From NCBI GenBank assembly GCA_018396865.1, contig JAGTRB010000011.1:1-64000 (forward strand): a DNA stretch of 64,000 nucleotides, read 5' to 3'. How positions within the stretch are numbered: the stretch's first letter is position 1; each line of letters opens with the position of its first letter. The position numbers were made by a program, and so were the translations under genes. Shown here piece after piece: positions 16,317 to 26,169 of the stretch. Under the pieces are notes generated by a model. The model was given only the letters and a program-made list of their open reading frames with translations, was not told the origin of the DNA and ran no database searches. The stretch comes from Candidatus Bathyarchaeota archaeon (GTDB lineage Archaea > Thermoproteota > Bathyarchaeia > TCS64).

Positions 16317-17347
16317 CTTAGGATCTTCCCCCTAAGCTTTATGTAGGTCGCGTAGTCGATGTACCTCTTCCTGCTTATGAACAAGGAAACTGGGGGGTCG
16401 TGGTTAAAGGCCTCGGCTCCACCCTCCACTACGAAGCTGAAAGCATCGCTCCCCGCTCCAGAACCATAGGAGACGACGAGAATCCTATCCCCGCACCGGG
16501 CCTGATCTAGGGTCGCTGCAAGGCCTAGGGGAGTTGAACCAGCATAAGTGTTGCCTACATATTGGACCACTAGGCCAGGCTTTATGGCATCCATTCCGAA
16601 ACCCAGCATTCTAGCAGCCCTAATTGGGAACTTGACGTTCGGCTGGTGGAAGACGGCGTACTTGAAGTCGTTGGGCCCGTAGCCAAGCTCGGCCATCAGC
16701 CCCCTAGCGGCCTCAATAATGTGTTTGAAGTATGCTGGCTCTCCCGTGAATCTACCGCCATGCCTGGGGTATATCTCACAGGCTCTCCTCCAGAAGTCGG
16801 GGGTATCAGTTACATAGGAGTAGGATCCCTCGAGGTAAGCTAAGGTCTTCTCGGACCTTGGGCCAAATATGAAGGCCGCGCCTCCACATGCAACGGTGTA
16901 CTCCAATGGGTCCGCGGGCCTGCCCTGGGCTGTGTCCGCCCCTACGGCCATGGCATACTTCACCATCCCGCTTGAGACGAGGGCTATGCATGTCTGGAAG
17001 GCCTCTGTTCCAGCCTTACAGGCGAACTCGTAGTCGGCTGCGGCCACCTGAGGCGCCGCCCCTATCGCCTCGGCCACGATGGTTCCGCAGGGCTTTACCG
17101 CGTAGGGCTTGGACTCGGTACCAACATAGATGGCTCCCAGCTCCCTCGGGTGTATGTTCGCCCTCCTCAATGCATACCTTGCACACTCAACAGCTATAGT
17201 CACTGCATCCTCATCCATAGCTGAGACGGCCTTCTCCTCTATCGGTGGCTCCCCACCCCAGACTCGGCATATCTCGATTGTTCTGAGCCTCCCCATCGGG
17301 ATGTAAGCCCCGTATCCAACGATGCCTACAGGTCTAGATGGCCTCAT
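16313..17347 (-). CDS. Hydroxymethylglutaryl-CoA synthase (archaeal type)
   Basis: Condenses acetoacetyl-CoA and acetyl-CoA to HMG-CoA in the mevalonate route to archaeal lipids. 344 residues, the archaeal length. Catalytic residues are visible: Glu in [14 protein letters not shown], Cys110 in [10 protein letters not shown], and His in [10 protein letters not shown]. It is the first gene of a three-gene unit with a thiolase homolog (four-base overlap) and DUF35. Unlike the thiolase homolog, its active site is complete. ATG start. The upstream 130 bases are AT-rich and probably hold the promoter. Confidence 0.95.
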   Translation of the reverse strand: MRPSRPVGIVGYGAYIPMGRLRTIEICRVWGGEPPIEEKAVSAMDEDAVTIAVECARYALRRANIHPRELGAIYVGTESKPYAVKPCGTIVAEAIGAAPQVAAADYEFACKAGTEAFQTCIALVSSGMVKYAMAVGADTAQGRPADPLEYTVACGGAAFIFGPRSEKTLAYLEGSYSYVTDTPDFWRRACEIYPRHGGRFTGEPAYFKHIIEAARGLMAELGYGPNDFKYAVFHQPNVKFPIRAARMLGFGMDAIKPGLVVQYVGNTYAGSTPLGLAATLDQARCGDRILVVSYGSGAGSDAFSFVVEGGAEAFNHDPPVSLFISRKRYIDYATYIKLRGKILR

Positions 17348-17479
17348 ATAATACCCCTTTAGCCGAGATTATTGCGAGTATATCTCTCAAACCCTATTTA
17401 AGATGTTCGACAAAAGTTAAACTTTAATTCGACAATTGTTGATGTTAAGGGGAGATATGCCGGGGAATACTAGGCTGCT

Positions 17480-18376
17480 CTATGGGAGATATAATTTGCC
17501 TATGGACTTAAGGCATTTTATCGATGCCTTTAGGGTGTAGGGTCTCTCGAACGGCCTTATACCCTTCCAAGCGTCTCCTAAAACCTCTATCTTCTCCAGG
17601 CTCATCTCTCCAACCCCCATCCTATGAGCCCTCGCGATGTGATTCACATCATCGGGGTTAAAGCCCATCAAACTCGTAATAACTGAGTCAACTTCGACGG
17701 GGTTCCTCCCTAATACTATCAAGCCGAGCGGTCTGGGGGTTCCTATGACCGGACCGTTCCCCTCCATCGCCATAATTCCATCAACCACTATGAGGCTGTG
17801 GCGGATAATCTTAGCTAGGTATGGGAGGACCTCGTCCAAGAGCCCGTGGAGCCTGCTCTTCTTGGGTGTTGGAATCAACCCGAAGAGGTTCTTTATGGAT
17901 AATGTGACTAGGGTTGGGCCACAAGTCTTTATCTTAGGGATGTTCACAAAGTAGTCGGCCTCTAAAACCTTCCTAGGTATCTGGATCTCGGCTCCGGCAA
18001 CCTTGTGAACCTCGAAGTCATCCTCCCTGGTGAGGTTTATGAACTCCACATCTAGCTTCTCTAGCCTCTCCATCAGCCCGGAATCCCTGATCCTCTTCTC
18101 GGCTGGTCCGTCGATGTTGTCCGACTCTACGACGGTCACCCTCCTTGCAAGGGGCTTGAGCCTACTTATCACCTCCGTTATAAGCCCTATATCGGTCAGG
18201 ACCATGCCATAGGGGTTTTTTGAGTTGCATATATTGGGCTTTATCACGACCTCTCCTCCCTTGAGGTCTAGGCCACCTATGAGCTCTAAACCCCTATCTA
18301 GGGATTCTCCTAGGCCTCCCCCGACCCTGACCACTGCCACCTTTCCCACATCTAGCCCCTCCATCCTATAAGCCAC
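17480..18376 (-). CDS. DUF362 domain protein
   Basis: 298-residue protein of the DUF362 family, recognised by VVIKPNICN near residue 45, VNIPKIKTCGPTLVTLSIKNLFG in the middle and VVDGIMAMEGNGPVIGTPRP with the following AVD-like VEVDSVI. Family members often accompany ferredoxin-like domains; here no Fe-S motif is fused. Biochemical role is not established. It is on the minus strand, just after a Gfo/Idh/MocA oxidoreductase (7 bases apart), so the two are likely co-transcribed. A start at Met1 or Met5 is possible. Confidence 0.85.
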   Translation of the reverse strand: MAYRMEGLDVGKVAVVRVGGGLGESLDRGLELIGGLDLKGGEVVIKPNICNSKNPYGMVLTDIGLITEVISRLKPLARRVTVVESDNIDGPAEKRIRDSGLMERLEKLDVEFINLTREDDFEVHKVAGAEIQIPRKVLEADYFVNIPKIKTCGPTLVTLSIKNLFGLIPTPKKSRLHGLLDEVLPYLAKIIRHSLIVVDGIMAMEGNGPVIGTPRPLGLIVLGRNPVEVDSVITSLMGFNPDDVNHIARAHRMGVGEMSLEKIEVLGDAWKGIRPFERPYTLKASIKCLKSIGKLYLP

Positions 18377-18383
18377 TTGGAGA

Positions 18384-19382
18384 TTATAATTTATTCTCCT
18401 TGGAAATATTTTCGATCTTCTCCATAACCTTTATCATCTCTATCTCATCCTCAAGATCTATTCTCGGCTCTTCTTCTCCGATTATCACTTTATATAGATG
18501 AAGATACTGACCAACGAAGGATGGATGCTTCGCCCTTAGAAGATCGAGATACTGACCTAACCCCCTTCTCATGGAGATCTTCTTCTTGTTATTTTCGGAT
18601 TCTAATATAAGGTTATATGGTGCTCTAAACAGGTCTACCTTTATAACCCCCTCAGAGCCTACAACCTCCACCTTGAACTGGGGTATAAGCCTCGTCCAGC
18701 TCATAAAGCCCTCGACCTCAACCCCCCTATCCGTCCTAAAAGAAAGCCTCATGTTATCAACGACGTTATAAATTTCTCTCCAGCCATTGACATCCTCCAC
18801 CTCCTCAACCACTCCGGCGACCTCATGGACTAGGGGGAGGATGTGAGGGAGGAAATCCTCTATTATCCCATAGTCCTCCTCGAATCTGAACCCAGTTTTG
18901 GGACGATATAATCTCAGATTGTTCCCAAGCCTTATGAGGACCCTCTCCACATCGCCTATTACTCCATCATGAGACAGGTCCCTAGCCACCTCCCAGCAAG
19001 GGGTGAAGGAGTAGTTGTGAACTGGGAGGACGACTAGTCGAGTCTCATCTCTAACCGACTTTATATTTAGGGCTCCCTCTAAACTTGTGGCCAGGGGCTT
19101 CTCGCATAGGACGTGTTTCCCGGCTCTCAAGGCTTGGATGGCCATCTCCTCATGGCACCCCGGAGGGGTGTTGATCACCACAATGTCGACCTCGGGGTCT
19201 GAGAGGAACTCCATGTAGTCTACATATCCCCTCCAAGCCCTACAGCTCCTCAAGGTGCCTTCAAGCCTCTCCCTGTCTTTATCAACTAGGGCCGCTATGG
19301 CGAACTCTTTAACCTCCCCTATCGCCCTGAGATGGAACATCCTTGTGACTGTGCCGCAGCCCGCGATCCCTAGGCGAAGCAT
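18384..19382 (-). CDS. Gfo/Idh/MocA family NAD(P)-dependent oxidoreductase
   Basis: Predicted sugar- or cyclitol-type dehydrogenase of about 332 residues. The N-terminal Rossmann fold has LGIAGCGTVTRMFHLRAI and the motif CEKPLATSLEGA with the family's catalytic Lys in EKP. The second domain carries EDYGIIEDFLPHILPLVHEV, where a His acts in catalysis in the family. I start at ATG 19382 (MLRLGIAGCG) rather than the TTG 15 bases upstream. Substrate unknown. It is in an operon-like arrangement with the DUF362 gene. An inositol-phosphate synthase gene lies 2 kb away on the other strand, so a cyclitol substrate is conceivable but unproven. Confidence 0.88.
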   Translation of the reverse strand: MLRLGIAGCGTVTRMFHLRAIGEVKEFAIAALVDKDRERLEGTLRSCRAWRGYVDYMEFLSDPEVDIVVINTPPGCHEEMAIQALRAGKHVLCEKPLATSLEGALNIKSVRDETRLVVLPVHNYSFTPCWEVARDLSHDGVIGDVERVLIRLGNNLRLYRPKTGFRFEEDYGIIEDFLPHILPLVHEVAGVVEEVEDVNGWREIYNVVDNMRLSFRTDRGVEVEGFMSWTRLIPQFKVEVVGSEGVIKVDLFRAPYNLILESENNKKKISMRRGLGQYLDLLRAKHPSFVGQYLHLYKVIIGEEEPRIDLEDEIEMIKVMEKIENISKENKL

Positions 19383-19466
19383 ACTGAGATAAAACAATAA
19401 AAATCATAATGCTTTTATCATTTTCCATCCCTTAAAGGGCATCTCCTTTTTGAATAACCCTCCTAT

Positions 19467-20555
19467 TTAGCCGTAAGCGTTGGGAAGGTAATCCCTTAGG
19501 GCCTCTCTATATCCATAGTGGAAGCTGAAGAGGGAGGAGAGTAGGATCTCGAGCCAGTAGGTTACGAGCCTCGTCAGAAGGGATATAGCCGAGGCTACTT
19601 GTATTGGAGACCCAATTAGGACAAGGGCCCCCGTGAGGCCGGCGTCTATCACTCCCACCCCTCCAGGTATTATGATGTTAAGCTGCTGGATGAACTCGAC
19701 AACAGCGTAGACTAGGAAGACCTCCGCAACATCCAGCCTCTGCCCAAGTGAGAGGGCAACTAGGTATGTGGCGATAGAGCCTGAACTCCAATGCAGGGCG
19801 ACCATGGCAAGAGCCAGGATGTTTTGGACGATTCTGGACTTCAAGGAGCTAACAGCATCCTCGATCTCACCTATAAACCTTTGAATGCGATCCCCAACTT
19901 CTCCAATCCCTTTTGGGTCCACGGCGATTAGCCTCATTACCCCCTCTGGCATGTGGTCGTGAAGCCACCTTAGGAATCTTGGTGAGAGAAGGGCCATGAA
20001 TATGAGGCTTGAGGCAGCGGCATAGACAACGACGAAGAGGATGAGTAGGTTGTTCACTGGTATCTCCCTCTTATTAACTAATACGAGGATTGCCGAGGAG
20101 GCTATCAAGGCCCCGAAGGATATATTGTACATAGATTTGTGGATAACTACAGAGGCTACAGCCTTACCAAACTCAGGGTTCCCCTTCCTGCTGATTAGGT
20201 AGGCCCTTATTATCTCCGAGCCGTTGGGAATGGGGATCAGCCAGACGACAAAAAAGCTGACGAAGGTTACCCTTATTGCCTCCCATAGTTTGAGGTCGGT
20301 CTCCATGCTCCTGAGGATGATATACCAAGAGAAGGCGAAGAGCAGTAGGCCTAAGTTATTCACTGCCACAGCCATGATAAAGGGCTCTATGTGGAACTTG
20401 CCAACCTCTAAGAGGATGCTGAACGGGTTGGAAAGCGCTAGGTAGAAAGCGAAGAGGACCAATCCTGCAGCTAGGAAAATCAGGCGGGGCCTCTTACCCA
20501 GCACCTCATACCACTGCAAAAAAATATTAGTTCGATGAGATAAAAACCTGATCAT
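19467..20555 (-). CDS. Flippase-like / lysylphosphatidylglycerol synthase TM region family protein
   Basis: Integral membrane protein of about 362 residues with roughly eight hydrophobic segments. The family signature is seen in NGSEIIRAYLISRKGNPEFGKAVASVVIHK and, near the C-terminus, EFIQQLNIIIPGGVGVIDAG followed by SLLTRLVTYWLEILLS. Archaeal members include AglD, involved in protein glycosylation, and predicted lipid or glycan flippases. I start at ATG 20555 (MIRFLSHRTN); a GTG immediately before it and a TTG at 20585 are alternatives. The 250 bases upstream contain no gene. Confidence 0.85.
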   Translation of the reverse strand: MIRFLSHRTNIFLQWYEVLGKRPRLIFLAAGLVLFAFYLALSNPFSILLEVGKFHIEPFIMAVAVNNLGLLLFAFSWYIILRSMETDLKLWEAIRVTFVSFFVVWLIPIPNGSEIIRAYLISRKGNPEFGKAVASVVIHKSMYNISFGALIASSAILVLVNKREIPVNNLLILFVVVYAAASSLIFMALLSPRFLRWLHDHMPEGVMRLIAVDPKGIGEVGDRIQRFIGEIEDAVSSLKSRIVQNILALAMVALHWSSGSIATYLVALSLGQRLDVAEVFLVYAVVEFIQQLNIIIPGGVGVIDAGLTGALVLIGSPIQVASAISLLTRLVTYWLEILLSSLFSFHYGYREALRDYLPNAYG

Positions 20556-20833
20556 CACTAACGAGACATATCGAGGAAAACTCAAATCTGGAGCCCTTTG
20601 TCTATATCATTAAACTTCATCTCTAAGAAGAGTTATTCTCCCTATATAATGGGAAACCACTTAGCTCATTCATATCGATCTTCCATGGTTTATATACAAC
20701 CCTTGAAGATCCGAATGCCCCTTACCCTCTAAATATCCTAAATCCTTCTTCAAAAGTTGAAACACCAGCCCGAACCGGAGATAAACTAGGAGATTTTAAA
20801 GGGATGAAAGGGGATTATTATCGATGACTTAAC

Positions 20834-21298
20834 TTGGTGAAGATCAGGCCTTTCAGGGAGGATGACCTTGAAGGCATTATCAGAATCGAGAGGCTCTCAT
20901 TTAAGGATCCCTGGCCCTGGACCTTTTTCAGTTATATGTCGAGAAAGGCCCCAGACCTCTTCCTAGTGGCGGAGGAGGAGGGGGCTGTTCTCGGATATGT
21001 GATAGGTGAGCTGAGGGAGGTCATGCTCAGCGGTCTGCCACATAGGCTGAAGATGGGCCACATCGTGAACATAGCAGTTGCGCCTGAGAGGAGGAGGAGC
21101 GGAATAGGCTCTATGCTCATTGCAGAGGTTGAGAGGAGGTTTCTGGAGAGAAGTGCGACGAGGTCAACCCTTGAGGTCAGGGAATCAAACAGCACTGCAC
21201 GCTCATTCTATAAGAATCTAGGGTATGAGGAGACTGGTAGGGTTAGGGCCTACTACCTCGACGAGGATGCTATAATTATGACCAAGAACCTCGTTTGA
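20834..21298 (+). CDS. rimI: RimI/Ard1-type protein N-terminal acetyltransferase
   Basis: GNAT-family acetyltransferase of 154 residues. Acetyl-CoA binding motif A is VAPERRRSGIGSMLIAEVE and motif B region is LEVRESNSTARSFYKNLGYEETGRVRAYY, which is characteristic of RimI and the archaeal N-alpha-acetyltransferase Ard1. It likely acetylates protein N-termini. Start is TTG followed by GTG; either could be used. The 250-base region upstream is AT-rich with no other feature recognised beyond possible TATA sequences. Confidence 0.88.
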   Translation: MVKIRPFREDDLEGIIRIERLSFKDPWPWTFFSYMSRKAPDLFLVAEEEGAVLGYVIGELREVMLSGLPHRLKMGHIVNIAVAPERRRSGIGSMLIAEVERRFLERSATRSTLEVRESNSTARSFYKNLGYEETGRVRAYYLDEDAIIMTKNLV

Positions 21299-21405
21299 CC
21301 TTATTCTAGCTGGAGTTAGATGGCCGTTCAATCGAGAGGTGATGGTTGGGTTTATATCCTCCTTCTCTGAACTCGGAGTTATTAGAGGGCTCCAGAGGTA
21401 GAATC

Positions 21406-22461
21406 TTGATAAGGATAGCTATAGCGGGCGTCGGGAACTGCTGCTCGGCCCTAATCCAGGGCTTATATCACTACGGGAGGGTAGGGGACCCGTTAGGCCT
21501 TCTCCATGAGGCTATAGGGAGTTACAGAGCCTCAGATATCCAGGTCGTGGCAGCCTTTGACATCGACCGCAGAAAGGTTGGGAGAGACCTATCCGAGGCC
21601 GTGTTCGCAAGCCCAAACATCGTACCCCGCATGGTTGATCTTCCCTATATGGGAGTTACCGTGCTTAGGGGGCCAATCCTTGACGGCTGTGGCCCCCTCA
21701 CCAAGGACCTTGTAGAGGTTGATGAGCTTGAAGGATATTCAAACATACCTCAAGAGCTTAGGAGATGTGAGGCAGATATACTCATCAACCTGATCTCTGG
21801 GGGCGCTGAGCAGGCCTCGAGGTACTACGCAGAAGCTGCCTTAGAGGCTGGATGCGCCTTTATAAATGCAACCCCAGCCGAGATAGCCTGTGACGACTCT
21901 TGGGCCCAGAGGTTTAAAACGGCGGGCCTCCCGCTGGTAGGTGACGACCTACTAGACCAGGTTGGAGCGACCGTGGTTCACATGGGTATATTGGAGTTCC
22001 TGAACAGGAGAGGTGCCCATATAGATGAGAGCTATCAACTCGATGTAGGTGGGGGGTTGGAATCCCTTGATACACTCGGGAGAACCAGAGAATTAAAGAG
22101 GAGAGTTAAGACCGAGGCCGTATCCTCATCGATCTCCTACGAATTCCCGCTGGTCTCCGGCTCAACGGACTATGTTGACTTCTTAGAGGACAAGAGGGAG
22201 AGCTTCCTCTGGGTCAAGGGGAGATACTTCTCTGGGGCTGAGTTCACGATGGATATCAAGATGACTACAAGGGATGCTCCTAACGCAGGGGCTGTGCTTA
22301 TGGATGTGATAAGGGCGACGAAACTGGCCTTGGACAGAGGGGTCGGAGGGGTCGTCACGCCGATCAGCGCCTATGGATTTAAGAGGAGCCCGAGGAGATA
22401 TCCGCTATCTGAGGCTCACAGGCTCTTCGAGAGATTCATAGAGGAGCTGAGTGGTGACTAG
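21406..22461 (+). CDS. ino1: myo-Inositol-1-phosphate synthase
   Basis: Converts glucose 6-phosphate to inositol 1-phosphate with NAD, for archaeal inositol phospholipids or osmolytes. Motifs: N-terminal IAGVGNCCSALIQGL for NAD binding, FDIDRRKVG, the INATPAEIACDDSW segment, GDDLLDQVGATVVH with the catalytic Lys/Asp region, and later LDVGGGLESL. I favour TTG at 21406 (MIRIAIAGVGN), preceded by AGAGGT, over an earlier TTG at 21346 that adds 20 atypical residues. It ends one base before the next gene, so the two are co-transcribed. Confidence 0.92.
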   Translation: MIRIAIAGVGNCCSALIQGLYHYGRVGDPLGLLHEAIGSYRASDIQVVAAFDIDRRKVGRDLSEAVFASPNIVPRMVDLPYMGVTVLRGPILDGCGPLTKDLVEVDELEGYSNIPQELRRCEADILINLISGGAEQASRYYAEAALEAGCAFINATPAEIACDDSWAQRFKTAGLPLVGDDLLDQVGATVVHMGILEFLNRRGAHIDESYQLDVGGGLESLDTLGRTRELKRRVKTEAVSSSISYEFPLVSGSTDYVDFLEDKRESFLWVKGRYFSGAEFTMDIKMTTRDAPNAGAVLMDVIRATKLALDRGVGGVVTPISAYGFKRSPRRYPLSEAHRLFERFIEELSGD

Positions 22462-23223
22462 TTGAACATCATATTCATACTTGGAACCGCGGGCTCCGGT
22501 AAATCCGAACTCACGGGCTCCTTCACGAGCTGGCTTGAGCAGCAGGGGGAGGACGTCATCTCGGTTAACTTGGATCCGGGAGCCATCACCCTACCTTACT
22601 CTCCGAGCGTCAGCGTCAGGGACTATGTTAAGGTTGAGGAGGTTATGGAGGAGTACTCTTTAGGGCCTAACGGCGGATTAATGCTGGCCTGCGACATGGT
22701 TGTAGACGTTATCGATGAGATATACAGGGAGATCCAGGAGTTCGTGCCCGAGGTCGTCCTCATAGATACCCCTGGCCAGATGGAGCTCTTCGCCTTTAGG
22801 GATACCGGCGCGAGGATTGCTGAGAGGCTTGCTGAGGAATCTAAGGCCATAATATACCTCTTCGACTCAGTCTTCTGCCGAGACCCTCTGAACTACGTGA
22901 TGAACATGTTCATAGCCTCGGCAATCAACACCCGCTTCCTCCTACCCCAGGTCTCAGCCCTATCAAAGGCTGACCTCCTCTCCGAGGAGGAGATCGAAGG
23001 GATAACGGGGTGGGGGGAAGACCCCTTGCTCCTAGAGGCTGCCATAGACTCGAGGCTGGAGGGGGTTGACAGGATCCTAAGTCAGGATATGATGGATATA
23101 ATCAACAGGCTTGGCCTCGAGTTCAATCCTATTCCCATATCATCGAGAACTTATGAGGGGTTCAGCTGGCTATACTCTGAACTAGCGAGGATTCTAACTC
23201 GCGGGGAGAGGTTCACCCAGTGA
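22462..23223 (+). CDS. GPN-loop GTPase
   Basis: 253-residue SIMIBI-class GTPase, the archaeal counterpart of eukaryotic GPN proteins that assist RNA polymerase assembly. Walker A GTAGSGKS (8-15), the defining GPN loop SLGPNGG (67-72), G3 motif LIDTPGQMELF (100-110), and SKADLL for base recognition. TTG start directly follows the inositol-phosphate synthase stop without a gap. Archaeal homologs form homodimers. The physiological partner in archaea is not established. Confidence 0.93.
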   Translation: MNIIFILGTAGSGKSELTGSFTSWLEQQGEDVISVNLDPGAITLPYSPSVSVRDYVKVEEVMEEYSLGPNGGLMLACDMVVDVIDEIYREIQEFVPEVVLIDTPGQMELFAFRDTGARIAERLAEESKAIIYLFDSVFCRDPLNYVMNMFIASAINTRFLLPQVSALSKADLLSEEEIEGITGWGEDPLLLEAAIDSRLEGVDRILSQDMMDIINRLGLEFNPIPISSRTYEGFSWLYSELARILTRGERFTQ

Positions 23224-23403
23224 AGCTGTGTAGCTGAAATAACGATGATAATCCATGAAACCCCCAAGGCTTCTAATAGTTCTTCTTTGTTAGTTAGGCC
23301 TTTAAGGACCAGTTTTGAGGCCTTTTGAATGGTTCTGACCCCCTAGTAGATGATTCAACAATGTTTTAAGCTCCCTGAACAATTATTCATCGGGGATGTG
23401 AAT

Positions 23404-24381
23404 ATGACCTTATACCTAACCCAGGAAGAGGTTCGATCCCTCCTTGATATGAGGGGAGCGATTGATGCTGTGGAGTCAAGCTTCAGGGAGATGGGGCTTG
23501 GAAACATAGAGATGCCTCCTAGGGTATACCTCCACTTCGAGAAGTACAACGGAGTCATGATAGCCATGCCAGCCTACATAAAGACCCTCGACGCCGCTGG
23601 ACTGAAGGTAGTCACGGTTCACCCCGAGAATCCAACAAAGCACAAACTGCCAGCCGTTATAGCTAGGATAATCCTTAATGACCCATCCAAGGGTGAGCCC
23701 CTTGCCATAATGGATGGAACCTATATAACCGCTATGAGGACGGGCGCCGCCGGAGCCGTTGGGATAAAATATCTGGCTAGGAGAGACGCCAAAACCGCCG
23801 GGATAATAGGGCTGGGGGTTCAGGGCCGATCTCAGCTCCTCGGCCTGAAGGAGGTGAGAGATATAGAGCTTGTGAAGGTTTATGATATCATACCAGCAGC
23901 TAAGAGGGCCTTCGCGGACTTGATGTCCAAGGAGGTTGGAGTAGATATCCTGCCGGTGGACTCGGTTAGAGAGGCCGCGGAGGGCTCTGACATCATCATA
24001 ACCTGCACCCCCTCAACTAAACCCTTCCTGACGGGGGAGATGATCTCGGAGGGGGCCCATATCTCAGCCATAGGAGCAGACACCTCAGCTAAGAGGGAGC
24101 TCGACACGAGCGTCCTGAAGAAGGCCAATAAAATAGTCGTAGACTTCAGGGACCAGGCCTTCGTCGTGGGAGATTTCGCTGAGCCACTTAAGGAGGGCGC
24201 CATCAGGAAGGAGGATGTATACGCAGAGCTGGGGGAGATTGTGACCGGAAAGAAGCCGGGGAGAACTGGTGAGGAGGAGATCACCCTATTCAAGGCCACC
24301 GGCCTTGCCATACAGGATGTGGGAACAGCCTTCAGGGTATACAAGCTGGCCAAGGATAGGGGGATAGGGAGAGAGATCTAG
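23404..24381 (+). CDS. Ornithine cyclodeaminase / mu-crystallin family protein
   Basis: NAD(P)-binding enzyme of about 325 residues related to ornithine cyclodeaminase, archaeal alanine dehydrogenase and ketimine reductases. N-terminal LTQEEVRSLLDMRGAIDAVE, catalytic-site Arg region PPRVYLHFE, MPAYIKTLDAAGLKVV, the DGTYITAMRTGAAGAVG motif, and the Rossmann glycine pattern IIGLGVQGRSQ. ATG at 23404 follows GGGGATGTGA; an ATG 54 bases upstream is possible but atypical for the family. Specificity cannot be settled from sequence. Convergent with the carboxyltransferase gene. Confidence 0.85.
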   Translation: MTLYLTQEEVRSLLDMRGAIDAVESSFREMGLGNIEMPPRVYLHFEKYNGVMIAMPAYIKTLDAAGLKVVTVHPENPTKHKLPAVIARIILNDPSKGEPLAIMDGTYITAMRTGAAGAVGIKYLARRDAKTAGIIGLGVQGRSQLLGLKEVRDIELVKVYDIIPAAKRAFADLMSKEVGVDILPVDSVREAAEGSDIIITCTPSTKPFLTGEMISEGAHISAIGADTSAKRELDTSVLKKANKIVVDFRDQAFVVGDFAEPLKEGAIRKEDVYAELGEIVTGKKPGRTGEEEITLFKATGLAIQDVGTAFRVYKLAKDRGIGREI

Positions 24382-24401
24382 CAACGGAAGATTTCACCCC
24401 C

Positions 24402-25931
24402 TCACATCGGCATATTACCGTGCCTCTTACCTGGATGAGGTCTAACCCTCTTACCGCTAAGGAATGAGAGGCCCGAGATAAGCCTCTCCCTGATCTCATC
24501 CGGCTCTATGACATCATCGACATATCCAAGTCTAGCTGCCTGATAGGGGTTCAAGAACTCCCTCCTATACCTGTCTACAAGCTCCCCCCTCCTATTGGGA
24601 TCTTCTGCAAGCTCCCGCCTATAGAGGATCTCGACAGCGGCCTCAGCCCCTAAAACCGCTATCTCGGCGCTGGGCAGTGCGTAAACAATATCAGCGCCCA
24701 GATGTTTGCTCCCCAGGGCTATATACGCCCCGCCATAGGATTTTCGAAGGATTATGGTTATCTTAGGAACAGTAGCCTCCGCGTAAGCATATATGACCTT
24801 CGCCCCATGCCGGATTATTCCACCCCTCTCCTGGTCAAGCCCAGGGAGATATCCGGGCACATCCTGGAAGGTTATTATCGGTATGTTGAATGCGTCGCAG
24901 GTTGCCACGAATCTAGCCACCTTATCTGATGAGTCTATGCTCATACATCCGGCCATAACCCTCGGTTGGGAGGCGACCACACCAACACTCCTCCCCATTA
25001 GCCTCGCGAACCCGACGACCACGTTCTCGGCGTATGCTGGCTGGATCTCGAAGAAGCTGCCACCGTCGAAGACCCCAGAAATTAGAGTCCTCACATCGTA
25101 GGACCTCCTAGGATCCTCTGGGATGATACCCCCGAGGCTTGGAACCTCGGGCTCCAGGGCCTCGTAGATGGGTGGGTCCCCTAGGTTATTCTGAGGTAAA
25201 TATCCTAGGAGGCGGCGTATTGCGGTGAAGCAGTCCTCCTCCGAGTCCACTACGAGGGAGGCGACTCCGCTTAGGGTGGAGTGGACCTCGGCCCCTCCGA
25301 GGCCCTGCTCGTCGACCTCCTCTCCTGTGACCTCCTTGACAACCCTAGGGCCGGTCACGAACATCGTGCTTATCCCCCTGACCATTATTATGAAGTCCAT
25401 CAGGGCGGGGGAGTAAGTGGCGCCCCCGGCTGTGGGCCCAGCTATCACAGCTATCTGGGGGATAACGCCGGAGGCGGCAACATTCCTCCTGAATATCTCC
25501 CCATATCCCGCGAGTGAGGCGACACCCTCTTGGATCCTCGCTCCACCGGAGTCGTGGAAACCTATTACTGGGGCTCCCACCTCAAGGGCAAGGTCGAGGA
25601 CCTGGCAGATCTTCTTCGCATGCATCTCACCCAGGGAGCCGCCCATGAAGCTGAAGTCCTGGGAGTAGACGAATACCCTCCTTCCGTCGATGGAACCGAA
25701 GCCCGTCACCACACCATCCCCACTCCTCCTCCTGCCCTCCATGCCGAAGGATGTAACCCTATGCTCAACGAATCTATCCAGCTCGACGAAGCTCCCCGGA
25801 TCGAGGAGCCTCTCCACACGCTCCCACGCAGATAGTTTACCCCTCTTGTGCTGGCTCTCCGAGGCCTCTAAAGCGATCCTCCTCAGCTCCTCCCTCCTAT
25901 CTCTCAGCTCATCGAGAGTCTCATCGGCCAA
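24402..25931 (-). CDS. Acyl-CoA carboxylase carboxyltransferase subunit (propionyl/methylmalonyl-CoA type)
   Basis: 509-residue crotonase-fold carboxyltransferase of biotin-dependent enzymes such as propionyl-CoA carboxylase or the alpha subunit of methylmalonyl-CoA decarboxylase. Residues carry GDGVVTGFGSIDGR, the acyl-CoA oxyanion hole segments DSGGARIQEG and AGPTAGGATYSPAL, and the C-terminal half TFQDVPGYLPGLDQE and KSYGGAYIALGSKH. TTG start. No biotin carboxylase, biotin carrier protein or decarboxylase membrane subunit is adjacent, so whether it works in carboxylation or decarboxylation is open. It is alone on its strand here. Confidence 0.9.
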   Translation of the reverse strand: MADETLDELRDRREELRRIALEASESQHKRGKLSAWERVERLLDPGSFVELDRFVEHRVTSFGMEGRRRSGDGVVTGFGSIDGRRVFVYSQDFSFMGGSLGEMHAKKICQVLDLALEVGAPVIGFHDSGGARIQEGVASLAGYGEIFRRNVAASGVIPQIAVIAGPTAGGATYSPALMDFIIMVRGISTMFVTGPRVVKEVTGEEVDEQGLGGAEVHSTLSGVASLVVDSEEDCFTAIRRLLGYLPQNNLGDPPIYEALEPEVPSLGGIIPEDPRRSYDVRTLISGVFDGGSFFEIQPAYAENVVVGFARLMGRSVGVVASQPRVMAGCMSIDSSDKVARFVATCDAFNIPIITFQDVPGYLPGLDQERGGIIRHGAKVIYAYAEATVPKITIILRKSYGGAYIALGSKHLGADIVYALPSAEIAVLGAEAAVEILYRRELAEDPNRRGELVDRYRREFLNPYQAARLGYVDDVIEPDEIRERLISGLSFLSGKRVRPHPGKRHGNMPM

Positions 25932-26169
25932 ACTAGACCCCTAATACTACTATAGCTATTATCAAATATTAAATTTAGATCCCTCTTGATTGTAAGCCTT
26001 TAGATAACTCTTATATTAAATTTTTGTTTATGATATGTTGAACTTGATTGAGCTTTTTCTCAACTAAAATCTTATATTTTTTATTCTACAGTAAAAGTTA
26101 GCCCCGTCCTATGCACCCTTTCAGTTGCCTGGTCTGAGGCCATCTCCAGATTTTGGAGCCCAGGCGATC